Positions 9,768 to 21,226 are shown, counted from the stretch's first letter. The stretch: DNA of 64,000 bases from Vibrio ostreicida (GCF_013074385.2 NZ_JABEYA020000016.1:80468-144467); one strand, 5' to 3'. Translations and numbers: made by a program. Notes: a model not told the origin generated them from the letters alone.

Positions 9768-10654
9768 TAATAGCCCTCTTTAATCTGTTGATCCGATACC
9801 AGACGCATTAAATACTGGCCATATTCATTTTTTATCATGCGTTGAGCAAGATCCACCACGTTCTCAGTTGAAAGCCATCCATTTCGCCAAGCTACCTCTT
9901 CCAAACAAGCAACTTTTAAGCCTTGAACATTCTCAATAGTTTGGACAAACGAAGAAGCCTCATGAAGGCTTTCATGCGTACCTGTATCTAACCACGCAAA
10001 CCCCCTCCCTAATAATTCAACGCTCAAGGAACTATCTTCGAGATACATTTGATTAATCGAAGTAATTTCTAATTCACCTCGTGCTGAAGGTTTCACTTTT
10101 TTTGCAAACTCTACAACTCGATTATCATAGAAATAGAGGCCTGTTACGGCATAATTTGACTTAGGTACCATCGGTTTTTCTTCGATAGAAACTGCTTTCA
10201 TATTCGTATCAAATTCAACTACACCAAAGCGCTCAGGGTCTTTTACTTGGTAACCAAAAATCGTAGCTCCATTCTCTTTAGAAGCCGCATTTTGTAGCGT
10301 TTGTGAGAAAGATTGCCCATAAAAAATGTTATCCCCCAGCACTAGGCAGACAGAGTCCCCATCTATAAAACTCTCACCAATAGTAAAGGCTTGTGCTAGA
10401 CCTTCAGGGCTATTTTGAACCGCATAAGTCAGATTAATACCATAAGCAGAACCATCACCTAACAAACGTTTAAATCCAATATTATCCTCAGGTGTTGTGA
10501 TCACCAAAATATCTCTGATCCCAGCTAGCATCAATGTAGATATAGGGTAAAACACCATAGGTTTATCATAAATAGGGAGTAGTTGTTTAGACACTCCCCG
10601 AGTCAAAGGATAGAGTCGTGTTCCAGAACCTCCAGCAAGGACGATACCTTTCAT
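9767..10654 (-). CDS. rmlA: Glucose-1-phosphate thymidylyltransferase
   Basis: Nucleotidyltransferase of 295 residues that makes dTDP-glucose from dTTP and glucose-1-phosphate, the entry to the rhamnose pathway and feedback-regulated by dTDP-rhamnose in known homologues. The signature [20 protein letters not shown] near residues 8-27 includes the catalytic Arg and Lys region; LGDNIFYG and EEKP are also present. It lies 4 bp downstream of rmlB and overlaps rmlD by one base. Confidence 0.97.
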   Translation of the reverse strand: MKGIVLAGGSGTRLYPLTRGVSKQLLPIYDKPMVFYPISTLMLAGIRDILVITTPEDNIGFKRLLGDGSAYGINLTYAVQNSPEGLAQAFTIGESFIDGDSVCLVLGDNIFYGQSFSQTLQNAASKENGATIFGYQVKDPERFGVVEFDTNMKAVSIEEKPMVPKSNYAVTGLYFYDNRVVEFAKKVKPSARGELEITSINQMYLEDSSLSVELLGRGFAWLDTGTHESLHEASSFVQTIENVQGLKVACLEEVAWRNGWLSTENVVDLAQRMIKNEYGQYLMRLVSDQQIKEGY

Positions 10655-10658
10655 TACA

Positions 10659-11723
10659 TTATTCTCCTATACCTAGACGCTCAAGGGAGTAAGAACCATT
10701 TAATACACGAGTCCACCATTGGCGATTATTCAAATACCATTCCACTGTTTTTCTGATTCCTGATTCAAATGTTTCTTCTGGGGCCCAACCTAATTCACGT
10801 TCAATTTTGGAAGCATCGATAGCGTAACGAACATCATGACCAGGCCTATCAGATACATAAGTAATCAGGTCTTTATAGCTCACCACCCCTTCTGGTTTTT
10901 CAGGAACGAAGTCTTCCAATAGTGAGCAAATCGACTCAACCACTTCAATGTTTGTTTTTTCGTTATGGCCGCCGACGTTATAGGTCTCCCCGACTTTTCC
11001 TTCAGTAACAACTGTATAGAGTGCTTTCGCATGGTCTTCTACGTAAAGCCAGTCACGAACCTGCATCCCATCACCGTATACAGGAAGAGGCTTTCCTTCA
11101 AGAGCGTTCAACACAATCAAGGGAATTAACTTTTCCGGAAAATGGCATGGACCATAGTTATTCGAACAATTTGTGACTATCGTCGGTAAACCGTAAGTTC
11201 GTTGCCATGCTCTGACTAAATGGTCGCTAGAAGCCTTAGACGCAGAGTAGGGGCTACTTGGTTCGTATGACGTTGATTCTGTAAATAACTCCTTAGTACC
11301 TGATAAATCTCCAAACACTTCATCTGTTGACACATGGTGAAAGCGAAACGCTTGTTTTTTCTTGTCAGGCAAAGCGCTCCAATACGTTCGACAAGCTTCC
11401 AATAAGTTATAAGTGCCGACAATATTGGTTTGAATAAAAGCAGATGGACCATCAATCGAACGATCTACGTGTGATTCAGCAGCAAGGTGCATCACAGCAT
11501 CAGGTCTATGTACAGAGAAGACTCTATCAAGAGCAAGTCGATCACATATATCAACATACTCAAAGTCATACCTCGTACTAACGTCAATGCCTTCCAAGGA
11601 TTCCAGATTTCCGGCATAAGTTAAACTATCAACATTTACAACAGAATCACTAGTGTTATTGATTATATTTCGAATCACAGCAGAACCAATAAAACCAGCA
11701 CCACCCGTTACTAGAATTTTCAT
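10659..11723 (-). CDS. rmlB: dTDP-glucose 4,6-dehydratase
   Basis: Extended SDR enzyme of 354 residues that converts dTDP-glucose to dTDP-4-keto-6-deoxyglucose with bound NAD. It has [10 protein letters not shown] at the N-terminus, [22 protein letters not shown] with the Asp-Glu acid pair specific for this activity, and YSASKASSD with the catalytic Tyr and Lys. First of the four rml genes. The 22 bp gap to manB keeps it in the long operon. Confidence 0.97.
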   Translation of the reverse strand: MKILVTGGAGFIGSAVIRNIINNTSDSVVNVDSLTYAGNLESLEGIDVSTRYDFEYVDICDRLALDRVFSVHRPDAVMHLAAESHVDRSIDGPSAFIQTNIVGTYNLLEACRTYWSALPDKKKQAFRFHHVSTDEVFGDLSGTKELFTESTSYEPSSPYSASKASSDHLVRAWQRTYGLPTIVTNCSNNYGPCHFPEKLIPLIVLNALEGKPLPVYGDGMQVRDWLYVEDHAKALYTVVTEGKVGETYNVGGHNEKTNIEVVESICSLLEDFVPEKPEGVVSYKDLITYVSDRPGHDVRYAIDASKIERELGWAPEETFESGIRKTVEWYLNNRQWWTRVLNGSYSLERLGIGE

Positions 11724-11745
11724 ATTTTTTACTCGTAAAATCTAT

Positions 11746-13122
11746 TTAACTAAGAAGATCCAAAATCTCTTGGACTTTCAATTTCAATAACTCACTGTTT
11801 CCTTTAACCTCGACATTTAGGCGTATTAATGGCTCAGTATTAGATTTTCTCAAATTAAAACGCCACTCTCCCATATCCATCGAGACACCGTCTGTATGAT
11901 CAATTTCAAAAGCTTGAACGCTATATAAACGTAATACTTTTTTAATTACAGAGTCTGGATTCTCTACTTTTCGATTAATTTCACCAGATGACGGATAGCA
12001 AGCCATGCGATGCTTAACCGTGTCAGAGAGCTTAGCTCTATTTATGGAAATAATCTCTGCAACTAAAAGCCATGGTATCATTCCTGAATCACAATATGCG
12101 AAATCTCTAAAGTAATGGTGGGCACTCATCTCTCCACCGTAAATAGCATCCTCTCGACGCATACGCTCTTTTATAAAAGCATGCCCAGTTTTAGACATAA
12201 TGGGAATACCACCACCTTCCTTTACAACGTCAATAGTATTCCAAATTAAACGCGGATCATGGATTATTTTTTCACCTTTTTTCTTCCGAAGAAATGCTTC
12301 AGCCAATAGGCCAACGATATAGTAACCTTCAACAAACTCACCATTTTCATCAAAAAAGAAACACCTATCAAAATCTCCATCCCAAGCAATACCCATGTCG
12401 GCTTTATATTTAATAACAGCCTGCGCTGTGTCGGCTCGACGCTCGGGAAGAAGAGGATTAGGAATTCCATTTGGGAAATTACCATCAGCTTTATGATGTA
12501 TTTTTATGAACTCAATGGGAACGCTGAGTAATTTAAATCGCTCCTCAATACTATCAATAACATGACCCGCAGAACCATTACCCGAATTTACAACCAACTT
12601 CATAGGGCGTATATTACCGGGAGATATATAGGACATTAAGTGATCAGTGTAACTAGACAGGTTTGATTTTTTAGTTAACGAGCCGCGTAATTTATTTTTA
12701 GGAAAATCATTTTCTTCGGCCAAATGCTTAATTTCATTCAAACCTGAATCACCACTTATTGGCTGTGCCCGTTCGCGAACAAACTTCATACCGTTGTAGT
12801 CAATCGGATTATGGCTAGCGGTAACTTCAACCCCTCCATCCAATTGAAGAAAATGGGTGGCAAAATAGACTTCTTCAGTACCTGTAACACCAATGTCTAT
12901 AACATTAACACCAGAATCAAGTAAGCCAGATATAAGGGCTTGCTTCAGTTCATTTGAGCTTAATCGAATATCACCACCTATAACTACCGTTTTTAATTTA
13001 TCGTCAGGTAATGATAAATGAACCCCAAACGCCCGCCCAATACGATAAGCAACATCACTATTTAGTTCTGTTCCTAACTTTCCTCGAACATCATAGGCCT
13101 TAAAACACGTCAATATAGCCAT
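11746..13122 (-). CDS. manB: Phosphomannomutase
   Basis: Alpha-D-phosphohexomutase of 458 residues that interconverts mannose-6-phosphate and mannose-1-phosphate for GDP-mannose synthesis. The phosphoserine loop TASHNP has its serine at residue 103, the metal-binding DGDFDR is near 250, the sugar-binding [10 protein letters not shown] segment is present, and the C-terminal phosphate-binding RKSNTEP is intact. All four domain signatures are therefore kept. It sits 9 bp after manC. In this locus GDP-mannose probably serves mainly as precursor of GDP-L-fucose. Confidence 0.96.
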   Translation of the reverse strand: MAILTCFKAYDVRGKLGTELNSDVAYRIGRAFGVHLSLPDDKLKTVVIGGDIRLSSNELKQALISGLLDSGVNVIDIGVTGTEEVYFATHFLQLDGGVEVTASHNPIDYNGMKFVRERAQPISGDSGLNEIKHLAEENDFPKNKLRGSLTKKSNLSSYTDHLMSYISPGNIRPMKLVVNSGNGSAGHVIDSIEERFKLLSVPIEFIKIHHKADGNFPNGIPNPLLPERRADTAQAVIKYKADMGIAWDGDFDRCFFFDENGEFVEGYYIVGLLAEAFLRKKKGEKIIHDPRLIWNTIDVVKEGGGIPIMSKTGHAFIKERMRREDAIYGGEMSAHHYFRDFAYCDSGMIPWLLVAEIISINRAKLSDTVKHRMACYPSSGEINRKVENPDSVIKKVLRLYSVQAFEIDHTDGVSMDMGEWRFNLRKSNTEPLIRLNVEVKGNSELLKLKVQEILDLLS

Positions 13123-13131
13123 GAAACTCTC

Positions 13132-14556
13132 TTATTTATTAATTAGAACATTTCGGTCTTCAAAACGAACAATGTCATCTTCACCTAGATAACTACCTGT
13201 TTGCACCTCAACTATCTCCAGAGGGATCGCACCTGGGTTTTCCAGTGCGTGTACAGTACCTTTGGGAATGTAGGTAGACTGGTCTTCTGTCAGCAACATA
13301 GTTTTCTCGCCATTTGTTACCTTTGCGGTGCCAGAAATGACAACCCAGTGTTCAGAACGGTGAGTATGCATTTGGATTGAAAGTTTTTCTCCAGGTTTTA
13401 CTGTTATCCGTTTCACTTGGTCACGTTTACCTAAATCCACTAAATCATATTTTCCCCAAGGTCGGTAAACCTCTCGATGGACTTTATATTCACTACGATT
13501 ATTACTCTTGAGATCATTCACTATCATCTTTACTTTTTGAACTTGCGTCTTATCTGCAACCAAAATAGCATCTCTAGTCTCTACAACAATCAAGTCCTTA
13601 ACTCCCACAGCTGCGACAAGTTTACATTCTGATTGTAGGTAACTACTTGTGGAGTCTAGAGCTATGATGTCGCCTTTGCAGACATTATTATTGATGTCTT
13701 TTTTAGAAACATCCCATAGAGCTGACCATGAGCCGATATCACTCCAGCCTGCATCTATCGGAGTAACGATGGCATGCTTTGTTTTTTCCATGACAGCATA
13801 ATCGATAGACTCACTCGGACATCCCGAAAAATAAGTTTTGTCCACTCGCACAAAATCCATATCTGATTGAGCATTGGATAAGGCTAACTTACAAGCATTC
13901 AAAATTTCTGGTTGAAACTTACCAAGTTCCGTCAAATATTCGGAAGCTTTAAACATGAACATTCCACTATTCCAATAGTAGTCACCTGATTCAACGTACA
14001 TCTGAGCAGTCGCAAGGTCCGGTTTTTCGACAAAGCTCGCGACTTTAAACCCATACTTGCCAAGCGATTCTTGTTCACCTTTTTTAATATATCCGTATCC
14101 CGTCTCAGCTGACGTTGGTACAACACCGAACGTCACTAGTTTACCTAACTCAGCATAAGGTAAAGCATTTGAAATCGACTTTTCGAATTCTAACTTATTT
14201 TCAATGAGATGGTCCGCGGCTAACACCATCAATATGGGGTCTTCTTCCCCACTTACCTGTAAAGTGTGCAGGGCAGCCAATGCAATAGCAGGAGCTGTAT
14301 TGCGGCCAACAGGTTCAAGAATAATCCCAGAATATGGAGTCCCCGAAACCCGTAACTGTTCTGCAGCAATAAATCGATGATCTTCATTACAAATGAGCGT
14401 AGGCGGACTATGCTCTATACCAGACAATCTTGCGAATGTTTCTTGGAGCATGGAGAGATCAGAACCCAAAGTAAGGAATTGTTTGGGAAATAGCTCTCGA
14501 GATAAAGGCCACAAACGACTGCCAGTCCCGCCGGCCATAATAATAGGGTGTATCAT
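13132..14556 (-). CDS. manC: Mannose-1-phosphate guanylyltransferase / mannose-6-phosphate isomerase
   Basis: Bifunctional type II enzyme of 474 residues. The N-terminal pyrophosphorylase has [20 protein letters not shown] and FVEKP; the C-terminal cupin domain from about residue 360 has the isomerase metal-site region ([15 protein letters not shown]). It makes GDP-mannose from GTP and mannose-1-phosphate and also supplies mannose-6-phosphate. It is followed by manB in the standard manC-manB order. Confidence 0.97.
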   Translation of the reverse strand: MIHPIIMAGGTGSRLWPLSRELFPKQFLTLGSDLSMLQETFARLSGIEHSPPTLICNEDHRFIAAEQLRVSGTPYSGIILEPVGRNTAPAIALAALHTLQVSGEEDPILMVLAADHLIENKLEFEKSISNALPYAELGKLVTFGVVPTSAETGYGYIKKGEQESLGKYGFKVASFVEKPDLATAQMYVESGDYYWNSGMFMFKASEYLTELGKFQPEILNACKLALSNAQSDMDFVRVDKTYFSGCPSESIDYAVMEKTKHAIVTPIDAGWSDIGSWSALWDVSKKDINNNVCKGDIIALDSTSSYLQSECKLVAAVGVKDLIVVETRDAILVADKTQVQKVKMIVNDLKSNNRSEYKVHREVYRPWGKYDLVDLGKRDQVKRITVKPGEKLSIQMHTHRSEHWVVISGTAKVTNGEKTMLLTEDQSTYIPKGTVHALENPGAIPLEIVEVQTGSYLGEDDIVRFEDRNVLINK

Positions 14557-14591
14557 ATAAAATCCGTCAGTTCTATCTTACGATTGGGAGT

Positions 14592-15050
14592 CTAATGTGG
14601 TTGGAAGTACCACTTCGTATACGAATGCACATCAGAAGATTCAATAGCAAGCGCTTGATCATACCAATGATAGTTGCCATGCTGGTCACCCACTGGCAAA
14701 GATAGATCAGTGTGGGTCACCAACAAATGATAAGCAATGACCACGTAGTGAGTACCAAAGTCCTCATCAAACACACTATCATCATAATGATGTGTATACA
14801 CGCCTTTGAAATTAGCTTGCTGACGACAATAACTTGTCCCCAATTCACTATGCGTTAATCGACCAAACGCTTCATCAAGTGTTTCATTTTTTTGAATACG
14901 ACCACCTGGAACAAACCAAAAACCTTGCGCCGGTTTAAGCAGGCGCTTTCCTAAAAGAATTAGCCCTTGTTCATTTTCTACAATTAAATCAATTGAAACA
15001 AGAGGAGTATGTTCGATCACTGAGGAGAAAGTCGACTTATCTAGATACAT
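14592..15050 (-). CDS. gmm: GDP-mannose mannosyl hydrolase (Nudix family)
   Basis: Nudix protein of 152 residues that hydrolyses GDP-mannose or GDP-glucose to GDP and free sugar, an atypical C-O cleavage for the family. The Nudix region starts with FVPGGRIQKNETLDEAFGRL and ends THSELG. It lacks part of the canonical REUXEEXGU glutamates, which is the hallmark of Gmm/NudD rather than a defect. It is often found between fcl and manC in colanic-acid-like gene sets, as here. It may limit GDP-mannose accumulation. Confidence 0.92.
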   Translation of the reverse strand: MYLDKSTFSSVIEHTPLVSIDLIVENEQGLILLGKRLLKPAQGFWFVPGGRIQKNETLDEAFGRLTHSELGTSYCRQQANFKGVYTHHYDDSVFDEDFGTHYVVIAYHLLVTHTDLSLPVGDQHGNYHWYDQALAIESSDVHSYTKWYFQPH

Positions 15051-15136
15051 AAAAACCCAATAAATATTACTAAACTAAAACCCAATAAAGCGATCTAAGT
15101 TTGAAAAAGGCATCATCTGCGGTTTCCTTGAAGTAA

Positions 15137-16108
15137 CTACCACCTTACAACATTCTGACTCTCCAAAAACCACCGATAGGTTTCTCTTAAACCGTCTTCT
15201 AACGACACTTTGGCGGTCCAGCCCAGTTTCGATAAGCGTGAAACGTCCATTAACTTACGCGGCGCACCGTCAGGCTTAGTAGCATCAAAAACTACACGAC
15301 CTTGATAACCTACAACTCGCGCAATTGTTTCAACCAACTCACGAATACTACAATCTAGCCCGGAACCTACGTTGATATGGCTAAGCATCGGTTCGGTATG
15401 TTCACAATATACATCCCCACTTAAATTCATAACATGAATACTTGCAGATGCCATATCATCAACATACAAAAACTCACGCATCGGCTTTCCGGTTCCCCAA
15501 GCAATCACCTCTTCTTTCTGATTAAGTTTTGCTTCATGGAATCGCCGAATTAATGCTGGAATAACGTGAGAGTTTTTGGGATGGAAATTATCATGTGTAC
15601 CATACAAATTCGTCGGCATTACAGAGCGATAATTGCGTCCGTATTGACGATTGTAAGATTCGCACATTTTAATGCCTGCGATTTTAGCTATCGCATACGG
15701 CTCATTTGTTTCCTCTAAGGCACCAGTCAGTAATAGGTTTTCTGTCATTGGCTGATGAGCAAGCTTAGGGTATATACACGAGGAACCTAAAAACAGTAGG
15801 TCCTGAATTCCTGCTAGATGTGCACCATGAATCACATTATTTTGAATTGTAAGATTATCGAAAATAAACTCGGCTGGATACGTGCTGTTTGCAACGATAC
15901 CGCCGACTTTAGCGGCGGCTAAATAGACTTGATCAATTTGATTCTTAGAGAGAAAATCATACACTGCTTGTGTATCTAATAAATCCAACTCATCACGAGA
16001 GACAGTAATAACTCTAACTGTAGAATCGGTAGACAACTGCCTTGATATCGCGGAACCAACCATTCCTCTGTGACCGGCTACGAAAACATTTTTCAAACGA
16101 CTAGACAT
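15137..16108 (-). CDS. fcl: GDP-L-fucose synthase (GDP-4-keto-6-deoxy-D-mannose epimerase/reductase)
   Basis: SDR enzyme of 323 residues that converts GDP-4-keto-6-deoxymannose to GDP-L-fucose by two epimerisations and an NADPH reduction. It has [10 protein letters not shown] at the N-terminus, [10 protein letters not shown] with the catalytic serine and cysteine, YAIAKIAG with Tyr and Lys, and the NPxNLYG-like [14 protein letters not shown]. It lies 5 bp after gmd. Together with gmd and the GT11 gene at 18140 it argues for L-fucose in the glycan. Confidence 0.96.
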   Translation of the reverse strand: MSSRLKNVFVAGHRGMVGSAISRQLSTDSTVRVITVSRDELDLLDTQAVYDFLSKNQIDQVYLAAAKVGGIVANSTYPAEFIFDNLTIQNNVIHGAHLAGIQDLLFLGSSCIYPKLAHQPMTENLLLTGALEETNEPYAIAKIAGIKMCESYNRQYGRNYRSVMPTNLYGTHDNFHPKNSHVIPALIRRFHEAKLNQKEEVIAWGTGKPMREFLYVDDMASASIHVMNLSGDVYCEHTEPMLSHINVGSGLDCSIRELVETIARVVGYQGRVVFDATKPDGAPRKLMDVSRLSKLGWTAKVSLEDGLRETYRWFLESQNVVRW

Positions 16109-16113
16109 ACTTT

Positions 16114-17238
16114 TTAACTCTCTAAAGATATCGAAACGTCAAACCCATTGTCTTTGAGCAAGGCATGTTGCTTCGCTTTCTCAAAATCACAGCGCACCAT
16201 TTCAGCACACATTTGTTCCACTGTAATTTCAGGCTCCCAACCCAACTTAGTTTTCGCCTTTGAAGGATCGCCAAGCAAGGTTTCAACCTCTGCAGGACGA
16301 AAATATGTTGGGTCGACTCGAACCACAACATCTCCAACAGAAAGAGAAGTTGCCTTATCACCAGATATGGATTTTACAGTCGCAATTTCTTCAAGTTGCT
16401 CTCCTGAAAACTCGAGTTCAATGCCCAACTCCCTAGCTGTCATTCGAACAAAATCACGCACCGATATCTGTTTGCCCGTAGCAATAACAAAATCTTCTGC
16501 ATGATCCTGTTGCAACATCATCCACTGCATGCGTACGTAGTCCTTTGCATGTCCCCAATCACGAAGAGCGTCCATGTTACCTAGGTACAAGCACTTTTCA
16601 AGTCCCTGAGAAATGTTGGCAATAGCACGCGTAATCTTCCTAGTTACAAAAGTTTCACCACGTCTCGGAGATTCATGATTAAACAAAATCCCATTACAAG
16701 CATACATGCCATAAGACTCACGGTAGTTTACAACTATCCAATACGCGTACATTTTTGCGACGGCATAAGGAGAACGAGGATGGAAAGGCGTAGTTTCGCG
16801 TTGAGGTATTTCTTGAACTTCCCCAAACAGTTCTGACGTCGAAGCCTGATAAAACTTTGTTTTCTTTTCCATACCTAAAAAACGTATCGCTTCCAAAAGT
16901 CGTAACGTCCCGATGGCGTCAACATCAGCTGTATATTCAGGGCACTCAAATGAAACTGCAACGTGAGATTGTGCACCAAGATTGTATACCTCGTCTGGTT
17001 CAACCTCTTTCAAAATACGAGTCAAGTTAGAGGTATCCGTCAAGTCCCCATAATGTAGAAAAAATTTCGGGTTCTCCTCATGTCGATCTTGGTATATATG
17101 ATCAACTCGCTCCGTGTTGAAAGAAGATGAACGACGTTTAATACCATGAACTTCGTAGCCTTTGCCCAACAAAAACTCTGCCAAATAAGAACCATCTTGG
17201 CCTGTAACACCAGTAATTAAAGCAACTTTGCGATTCAT
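16114..17238 (-). CDS. gmd: GDP-mannose 4,6-dehydratase
   Basis: Extended SDR enzyme of 374 residues, first step from GDP-mannose toward GDP-L-fucose. It has [14 protein letters not shown] at the N-terminus, [39 protein letters not shown] with the catalytic Thr/Glu region, and [10 protein letters not shown] with Tyr and Lys. Length is normal for bacterial Gmd. A 79 bp AT-rich gap separates it from the upstream glycosyltransferase; I see no terminator there. Confidence 0.97.
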   Translation of the reverse strand: MNRKVALITGVTGQDGSYLAEFLLGKGYEVHGIKRRSSSFNTERVDHIYQDRHEENPKFFLHYGDLTDTSNLTRILKEVEPDEVYNLGAQSHVAVSFECPEYTADVDAIGTLRLLEAIRFLGMEKKTKFYQASTSELFGEVQEIPQRETTPFHPRSPYAVAKMYAYWIVVNYRESYGMYACNGILFNHESPRRGETFVTRKITRAIANISQGLEKCLYLGNMDALRDWGHAKDYVRMQWMMLQQDHAEDFVIATGKQISVRDFVRMTARELGIELEFSGEQLEEIATVKSISGDKATSLSVGDVVVRVDPTYFRPAEVETLLGDPSKAKTKLGWEPEITVEQMCAEMVRCDFEKAKQHALLKDNGFDVSISLES

Positions 17239-17317
17239 AAATATCCTTTAATATAAAAGACTAAGGAAAAAGTAAAAAATAACCAGTAAAAGCCATTAAT
17301 GCTTCATTACGAAAAAA

Positions 17318-18118
17318 TCAACGACCACTGGAGAACTTTGTAATTATAATTCTTCGAACATATTTTAGAGTCATATATGGAAGAAAAAAAATGTAACTTA
17401 GAAGATTAATTTGATTTCTTCTCAAGGCATCATTCAAGTTTCTTATCTCCCCATAGAACATCTTCGATAAGTTTGCTGATAGACCCGATTGCCCAAAGTG
17501 CCTTTTACCTCCTCCTGTATGGACCAAGTTTTGATTCAAAACAAAAATACTATCAGACATTAGAACACGCAACCAAAGATCACCATCTTCACCATGAGAA
17601 CGGTTTTCGTCAAAAAGGCATTCATTTAAGAGTTCTTTAGACATCAATACTGTAGATGTCTGAGGGTACCACTTCATTAAGATTTGATGTGCAGTCAGCT
17701 CAAAAGTACTTTGATTTTTTTTACCAAAGTAAGGATAGACTTCGCCATTTCGGTTACATCCAATAAATCTAATTTTTTTATTATTCCTAACAACATTAAG
17801 CTGCTCTTCCAATTTATCAGGCAACCATTCGTCATCTGAATCCAAGAGAGCAACCCAATCTCCTTTTGCTACCTTGATTCCCCGATTTCTAGCAGCAGAG
17901 ACGCCTGAGTTTGGTTGATCTATGAGATGAATCTCGGGCACATTCCCACTCAAATTTTTAGTATATTGTTTGACAACTTCTCGAGAACCGTCAGATGAAC
18001 CATCGTTAACAACTATTACTTCGAAAATACCTTGATAACTTTGTCTCAATATAGAATCAAGGGCTGAAACAATCGTCGACTCAGCGTTATACATTGGAAT
18101 GACTATAGATAAAACCAT
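17318..18118 (-). CDS. Glycosyltransferase family 2, O-antigen assembly
   Basis: GT-A glycosyltransferase of 266 residues. It starts LSIVIPMYNAESTIVSALDSIL, has VVNDGSSDGS and the DXD-like LLDSDDEWLPDKL, and the acidic GEDGDLWLRVL near the catalytic base. The C-terminus is hydrophobic and basic and probably contacts the membrane. It sits between the fucosyltransferase gene and the GDP-fucose synthesis genes. Donor unknown. Confidence 0.88.
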   Translation of the reverse strand: MVLSIVIPMYNAESTIVSALDSILRQSYQGIFEVIVVNDGSSDGSREVVKQYTKNLSGNVPEIHLIDQPNSGVSAARNRGIKVAKGDWVALLDSDDEWLPDKLEEQLNVVRNNKKIRFIGCNRNGEVYPYFGKKNQSTFELTAHQILMKWYPQTSTVLMSKELLNECLFDENRSHGEDGDLWLRVLMSDSIFVLNQNLVHTGGGKRHFGQSGLSANLSKMFYGEIRNLNDALRRNQINLLSYIFFLPYMTLKYVRRIIITKFSSGR

Positions 18119-18139
18119 AATATTTCTTTCACTTATGTG

Positions 18140-19009
18140 TTATAACCTAACCCATGAATCAGGAATTAAATCATCTGTATTAACATCACGCATCCATACT
18201 TTTGGAGCAATAACCAACTTTGATTCATTTTTGTTTAAAAAAGCTCCCCACCAACTGAAACTACTATTAGCGATAATGTTGTTACTACATAGACTCATTA
18301 ATTGCATATCACGAAAAGAGTTTTTTGATATATTCCAGTCTACAAATTTCGCACCAATAGAATCTAGGTTAGATTTACACCAATCTATATCATCCGAAAA
18401 AACAATAAATATTGGGTCTTCTACACGTTCCCTAACCTTAGAAATAGCTTCCGTATAGTATTCCAAAGAACATAATCCAGAAAGTCTTTTATCCTTCAAA
18501 TAGTCACCCAAGCGAACATGAATAGAGACTGTCCGGCCTATATTTTCCTTCAAAAATTCTTCCATTTCAAGATTGTTTCTATCGCTAAAAATAGGAAAGG
18601 AAAACTCTCGCAAAACCTCATGTTCAACGGAATCAAAGTACTTGTAGCTTTGCCAGTAACCGCGATAAAAATTATCCACATCTGTTTGTCCGAAAAGTGA
18701 AGGACTATACTTAAACTGTAAAATTTTAGGTTCAACGATCTCATCTTTACGAAGGCATAATCTTCTCTTAACTCTTGATAAAAAACTATAACCAACGTGC
18801 GATAATGCTTTGACCTCAGGGTACGTTGCGAAATCTGGACTCACTCCAAATACTTTACTCAACTCAAAACCATTGTGAAATTTTTCATTATCGAACCAAG
18901 TTATATCAACCTTAACTTTCTGATTTTTATTCATATTCTTCAAGGAAAGGTAAAAGGCATATTGAAACATCTGATTGCCCAATCCACTATTTATATTAAC
19001 TATCTTCAT
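18140..19009 (-). CDS. Alpha-1,2-fucosyltransferase-like enzyme, GT11
   Basis: GT11 protein of 289 residues. It has the N-terminal GLGNQMFQYAFYLSL, the GDP-fucose binding motif HVRLGDYL at 164-171 (family consensus HxRRxD, so the second arginine is replaced), and the C-terminal NSSFSWWGAFLN motif. GT11 enzymes transfer L-fucose from GDP-L-fucose in alpha-1,2 linkage, usually to galactose, and the cluster encodes its donor through manB, manC, gmd and fcl. Acceptor unknown. If it is galactose, the product would resemble the host H antigen. Confidence 0.88.
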   Translation of the reverse strand: MKIVNINSGLGNQMFQYAFYLSLKNMNKNQKVKVDITWFDNEKFHNGFELSKVFGVSPDFATYPEVKALSHVGYSFLSRVKRRLCLRKDEIVEPKILQFKYSPSLFGQTDVDNFYRGYWQSYKYFDSVEHEVLREFSFPIFSDRNNLEMEEFLKENIGRTVSIHVRLGDYLKDKRLSGLCSLEYYTEAISKVRERVEDPIFIVFSDDIDWCKSNLDSIGAKFVDWNISKNSFRDMQLMSLCSNNIIANSSFSWWGAFLNKNESKLVIAPKVWMRDVNTDDLIPDSWVRL

Positions 19010-19181
19010 GTAAAACCTTTAGGGATTCATAAAAAATTTCGTACAGACATGGCGTATAAAGAACATAGCACCAGAAAAATAGTGCAATAGATAGTGTTAT
19101 AATAAATAAAAAGTATAAACACTAACGCTTCATTTTCATGAAGGTCCAAAATCTATAGAACTTGGACCATTGCTCTATAAA

Positions 19182-20369
19182 TTACGCAGTATTAATATTA
19201 ATTTTATTATAAGACTTTCGGCCTAGCCTACTAATGCCAAAGGACAATATTAACATCATCGGAATAATACCAACTACGGACTCCAAAAAAGGATTGGATG
19301 CAGAGACAAGCAGAATAGAAAGATGTAGATAAAAGAGCGAAGTCATTCCATTATAATGTCTAAATCGATAGCAAATAAAAAGTGGCACCATAACGAAAAT
19401 AAAAATCATGAATAAAGAGCCAACAATGCCATATACTACAAGCCAATATATATATACATTCTCAAGAGTCGAGTCTACTCGGCCTTGAATAGATATAGCT
19501 TTACCTAGCCCTTGCCCGAATATCGTTAGATTGTCAAAGATAAAGAACACTTGATTTAATTTAACATCAATCGATACACTTTTCTCATCAAGAAAATTTT
19601 GGTAGAGATCATAAAATTCATTAAAATAGATAGAAAACAAAGAAAATATCAATAAAGCCAAAGGAACTCTAAGAAAGCTATATTTCAAAAGCATTATGAT
19701 AATATAGGCGAAAATTATACCAATAGTCAGAGAAGAAATGACATTAAAAAGAAGCAATGAATGTATAATAACCTTTGTTCTCCATCTTTTATTCTCGACA
19801 TAAACGAACGCCAATGGGAAAAGAAATAGATATACATCTAAAACACGATATGCGCCGAACAATTTATGAACCGACAATGACATTACATCTAAAATAATAG
19901 AAGAGAACAAACCACCAGAAAAATTCATATTAAAACTAATCAAAGCGACAACGAATAGCTTTGCAACGAATATTCTTGACAAACTATAAAGAAGACGATT
20001 TACATCGATGCTTCTCATGATATTAGCCAATCCAAGCAAAAACAAAAAGTATATTATGTACCACGTATTTTTCACTAAGTACTCTAAATTAGCACCACCA
20101 AAAATCAAAGGAAGCAATGAGTATATGAGCAAAAAAGAATAGAGAAAAATAACGAATATTATACTAGCTCGGCTACTAACAGAAAAAACTGACATAAGCC
20201 CTAAGACAATAGAAAAAGGGCGTACAATAACTACCCAGCTAGCTGGAAGTAAATTTGAAAAAATAATAACAGAGAACGTTACTAAGAAAAAAAAGTAGTA
20301 AAATTCAGAAAAGCTGAAAAGTGACAGCCTACTTTTTGCTATCTTATCTATGTCTGAATTATAAGTCAC
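19182..20369 (-). CDS. Wzy-like O-antigen polymerase (polytopic membrane protein)
   Basis: Highly hydrophobic protein of 395 residues with around ten predicted membrane helices and a short charged loop (ENKRWRTK) in the middle. A longer periplasmic-type loop (NFLDEKSVSIDVKLNQVFF and following GQGLGKAISIQGRVDSTLENVY) lies before the last helices. This topology, a single such gene in an O-unit cluster, and a segment like G-x-G-x-G/E-N-x-Y found in O-antigen ligase/polymerase families all support Wzy. Wzy proteins are poorly conserved, so the call rests mostly on topology and context. It overlaps the downstream frame of the preceding GT2 gene by 4 bp. Confidence 0.75.
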   Translation of the reverse strand: MTYNSDIDKIAKSRLSLFSFSEFYYFFFLVTFSVIIFSNLLPASWVVIVRPFSIVLGLMSVFSVSSRASIIFVIFLYSFLLIYSLLPLIFGGANLEYLVKNTWYIIYFLFLLGLANIMRSIDVNRLLYSLSRIFVAKLFVVALISFNMNFSGGLFSSIILDVMSLSVHKLFGAYRVLDVYLFLFPLAFVYVENKRWRTKVIIHSLLLFNVISSLTIGIIFAYIIIMLLKYSFLRVPLALLIFSLFSIYFNEFYDLYQNFLDEKSVSIDVKLNQVFFIFDNLTIFGQGLGKAISIQGRVDSTLENVYIYWLVVYGIVGSLFMIFIFVMVPLFICYRFRHYNGMTSLFYLHLSILLVSASNPFLESVVGIIPMMLILSFGISRLGRKSYNKININTA

Positions 20370-21226
20370 TTTACTCTATCTTCTATCATGTTAACGTAAG
20401 AAATTAGTTTTTTAACATCAAGCCCTAGTGCTTTCTTTACTTTTATCTTCAATTTACTAATTCTAACTTCGTTAGATATAAATCTATTAAAATCCAAACC
20501 ATATTTTGAAAAGTAGTAGCGAGTACTAATTATCCATTGGTCAAACCGAAGTGCTTCTATTTCGGTTGTGTGCCCCTCTAGATGAACTATAGGCTTATGA
20601 AATATTTTCACTTTTTTGACATTTAGCCTTTTTGTCAAGTCTGGCTCTTCATTACACAAAAATATTGATTCATCAAACATACCAGCCTTAACAAAATCTT
20701 TCCTTCTAACGACAAAATCAGCTCCCCAAGGAAAAATGTACTTTGATAACAAGCCAAGATTAATGACAGCGAAATTAACAAACGAAATTGGCAAGAAGAA
20801 ATAAACATAATTATACTCTGGATAGAGTGCAAATGAGTTATTCAACTTTCCTTTTCGATCAACTAATCTAAATCCAGCAGCTGTTACTTTGTCATCTTCA
20901 AATTCTTTAAGCATAAATTTAAAGACTGGCTCTATTAAAATAGTGTCGGCATTTAAGATAAATATCAACTCACCATTTGATGATTTTACTCCTATGTTAT
21001 TACCTTGGCCAAATCCGCCATTATCGCTGTTGTGAATGAGTCGGACATCAATCTTCAATTTTAATTCATTTACTACATGTTCGACTTCGAACACTGGAGA
21101 GTTATCTACAATGATAACTTCCAAACTGTCCCCAATATCATTATAGGTTTCTATCGAATTCAAGCACTCTCGTATTACATCGTTGCTATTATAGGTAACA
21201 ATTACTATTGATAATTTTTTAGTCAT
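20366..21226 (-). CDS. Glycosyltransferase family 2, rhamnosyltransferase-like
   Basis: GT2 enzyme of 286 residues. It opens LSIVIVTYNSNDVIRECLNSI, with VDNSP, HNSDNGGFGQGNNIG and LNADTI (DXD-like). The HNxxNxGFGxGxNxG segment is typical of WbbL/RfbF-type rhamnosyltransferases, and dTDP-L-rhamnose is made by this cluster, so rhamnose transfer is reasonable but unproven. Coupled to both neighbours: 8 bp overlap with the upstream gene and 4 bp with the Wzy-like gene. Confidence 0.87.
   Translation of the reverse strand: MTKKLSIVIVTYNSNDVIRECLNSIETYNDIGDSLEVIIVDNSPVFEVEHVVNELKLKIDVRLIHNSDNGGFGQGNNIGVKSSNGELIFILNADTILIEPVFKFMLKEFEDDKVTAAGFRLVDRKGKLNNSFALYPEYNYVYFFLPISFVNFAVINLGLLSKYIFPWGADFVVRRKDFVKAGMFDESIFLCNEEPDLTKRLNVKKVKIFHKPIVHLEGHTTEIEALRFDQWIISTRYYFSKYGLDFNRFISNEVRISKLKIKVKKALGLDVKKLISYVNMIEDRVK

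Noticed and set aside
19143..19168. Inverted repeat GGTCCAA / TTGGACC just after the wzy-like gene
   Set aside because: Stem of 7 bp, 12-base loop and no T-run on the coding strand, so not a convincing terminator inside an operon expected to read through.
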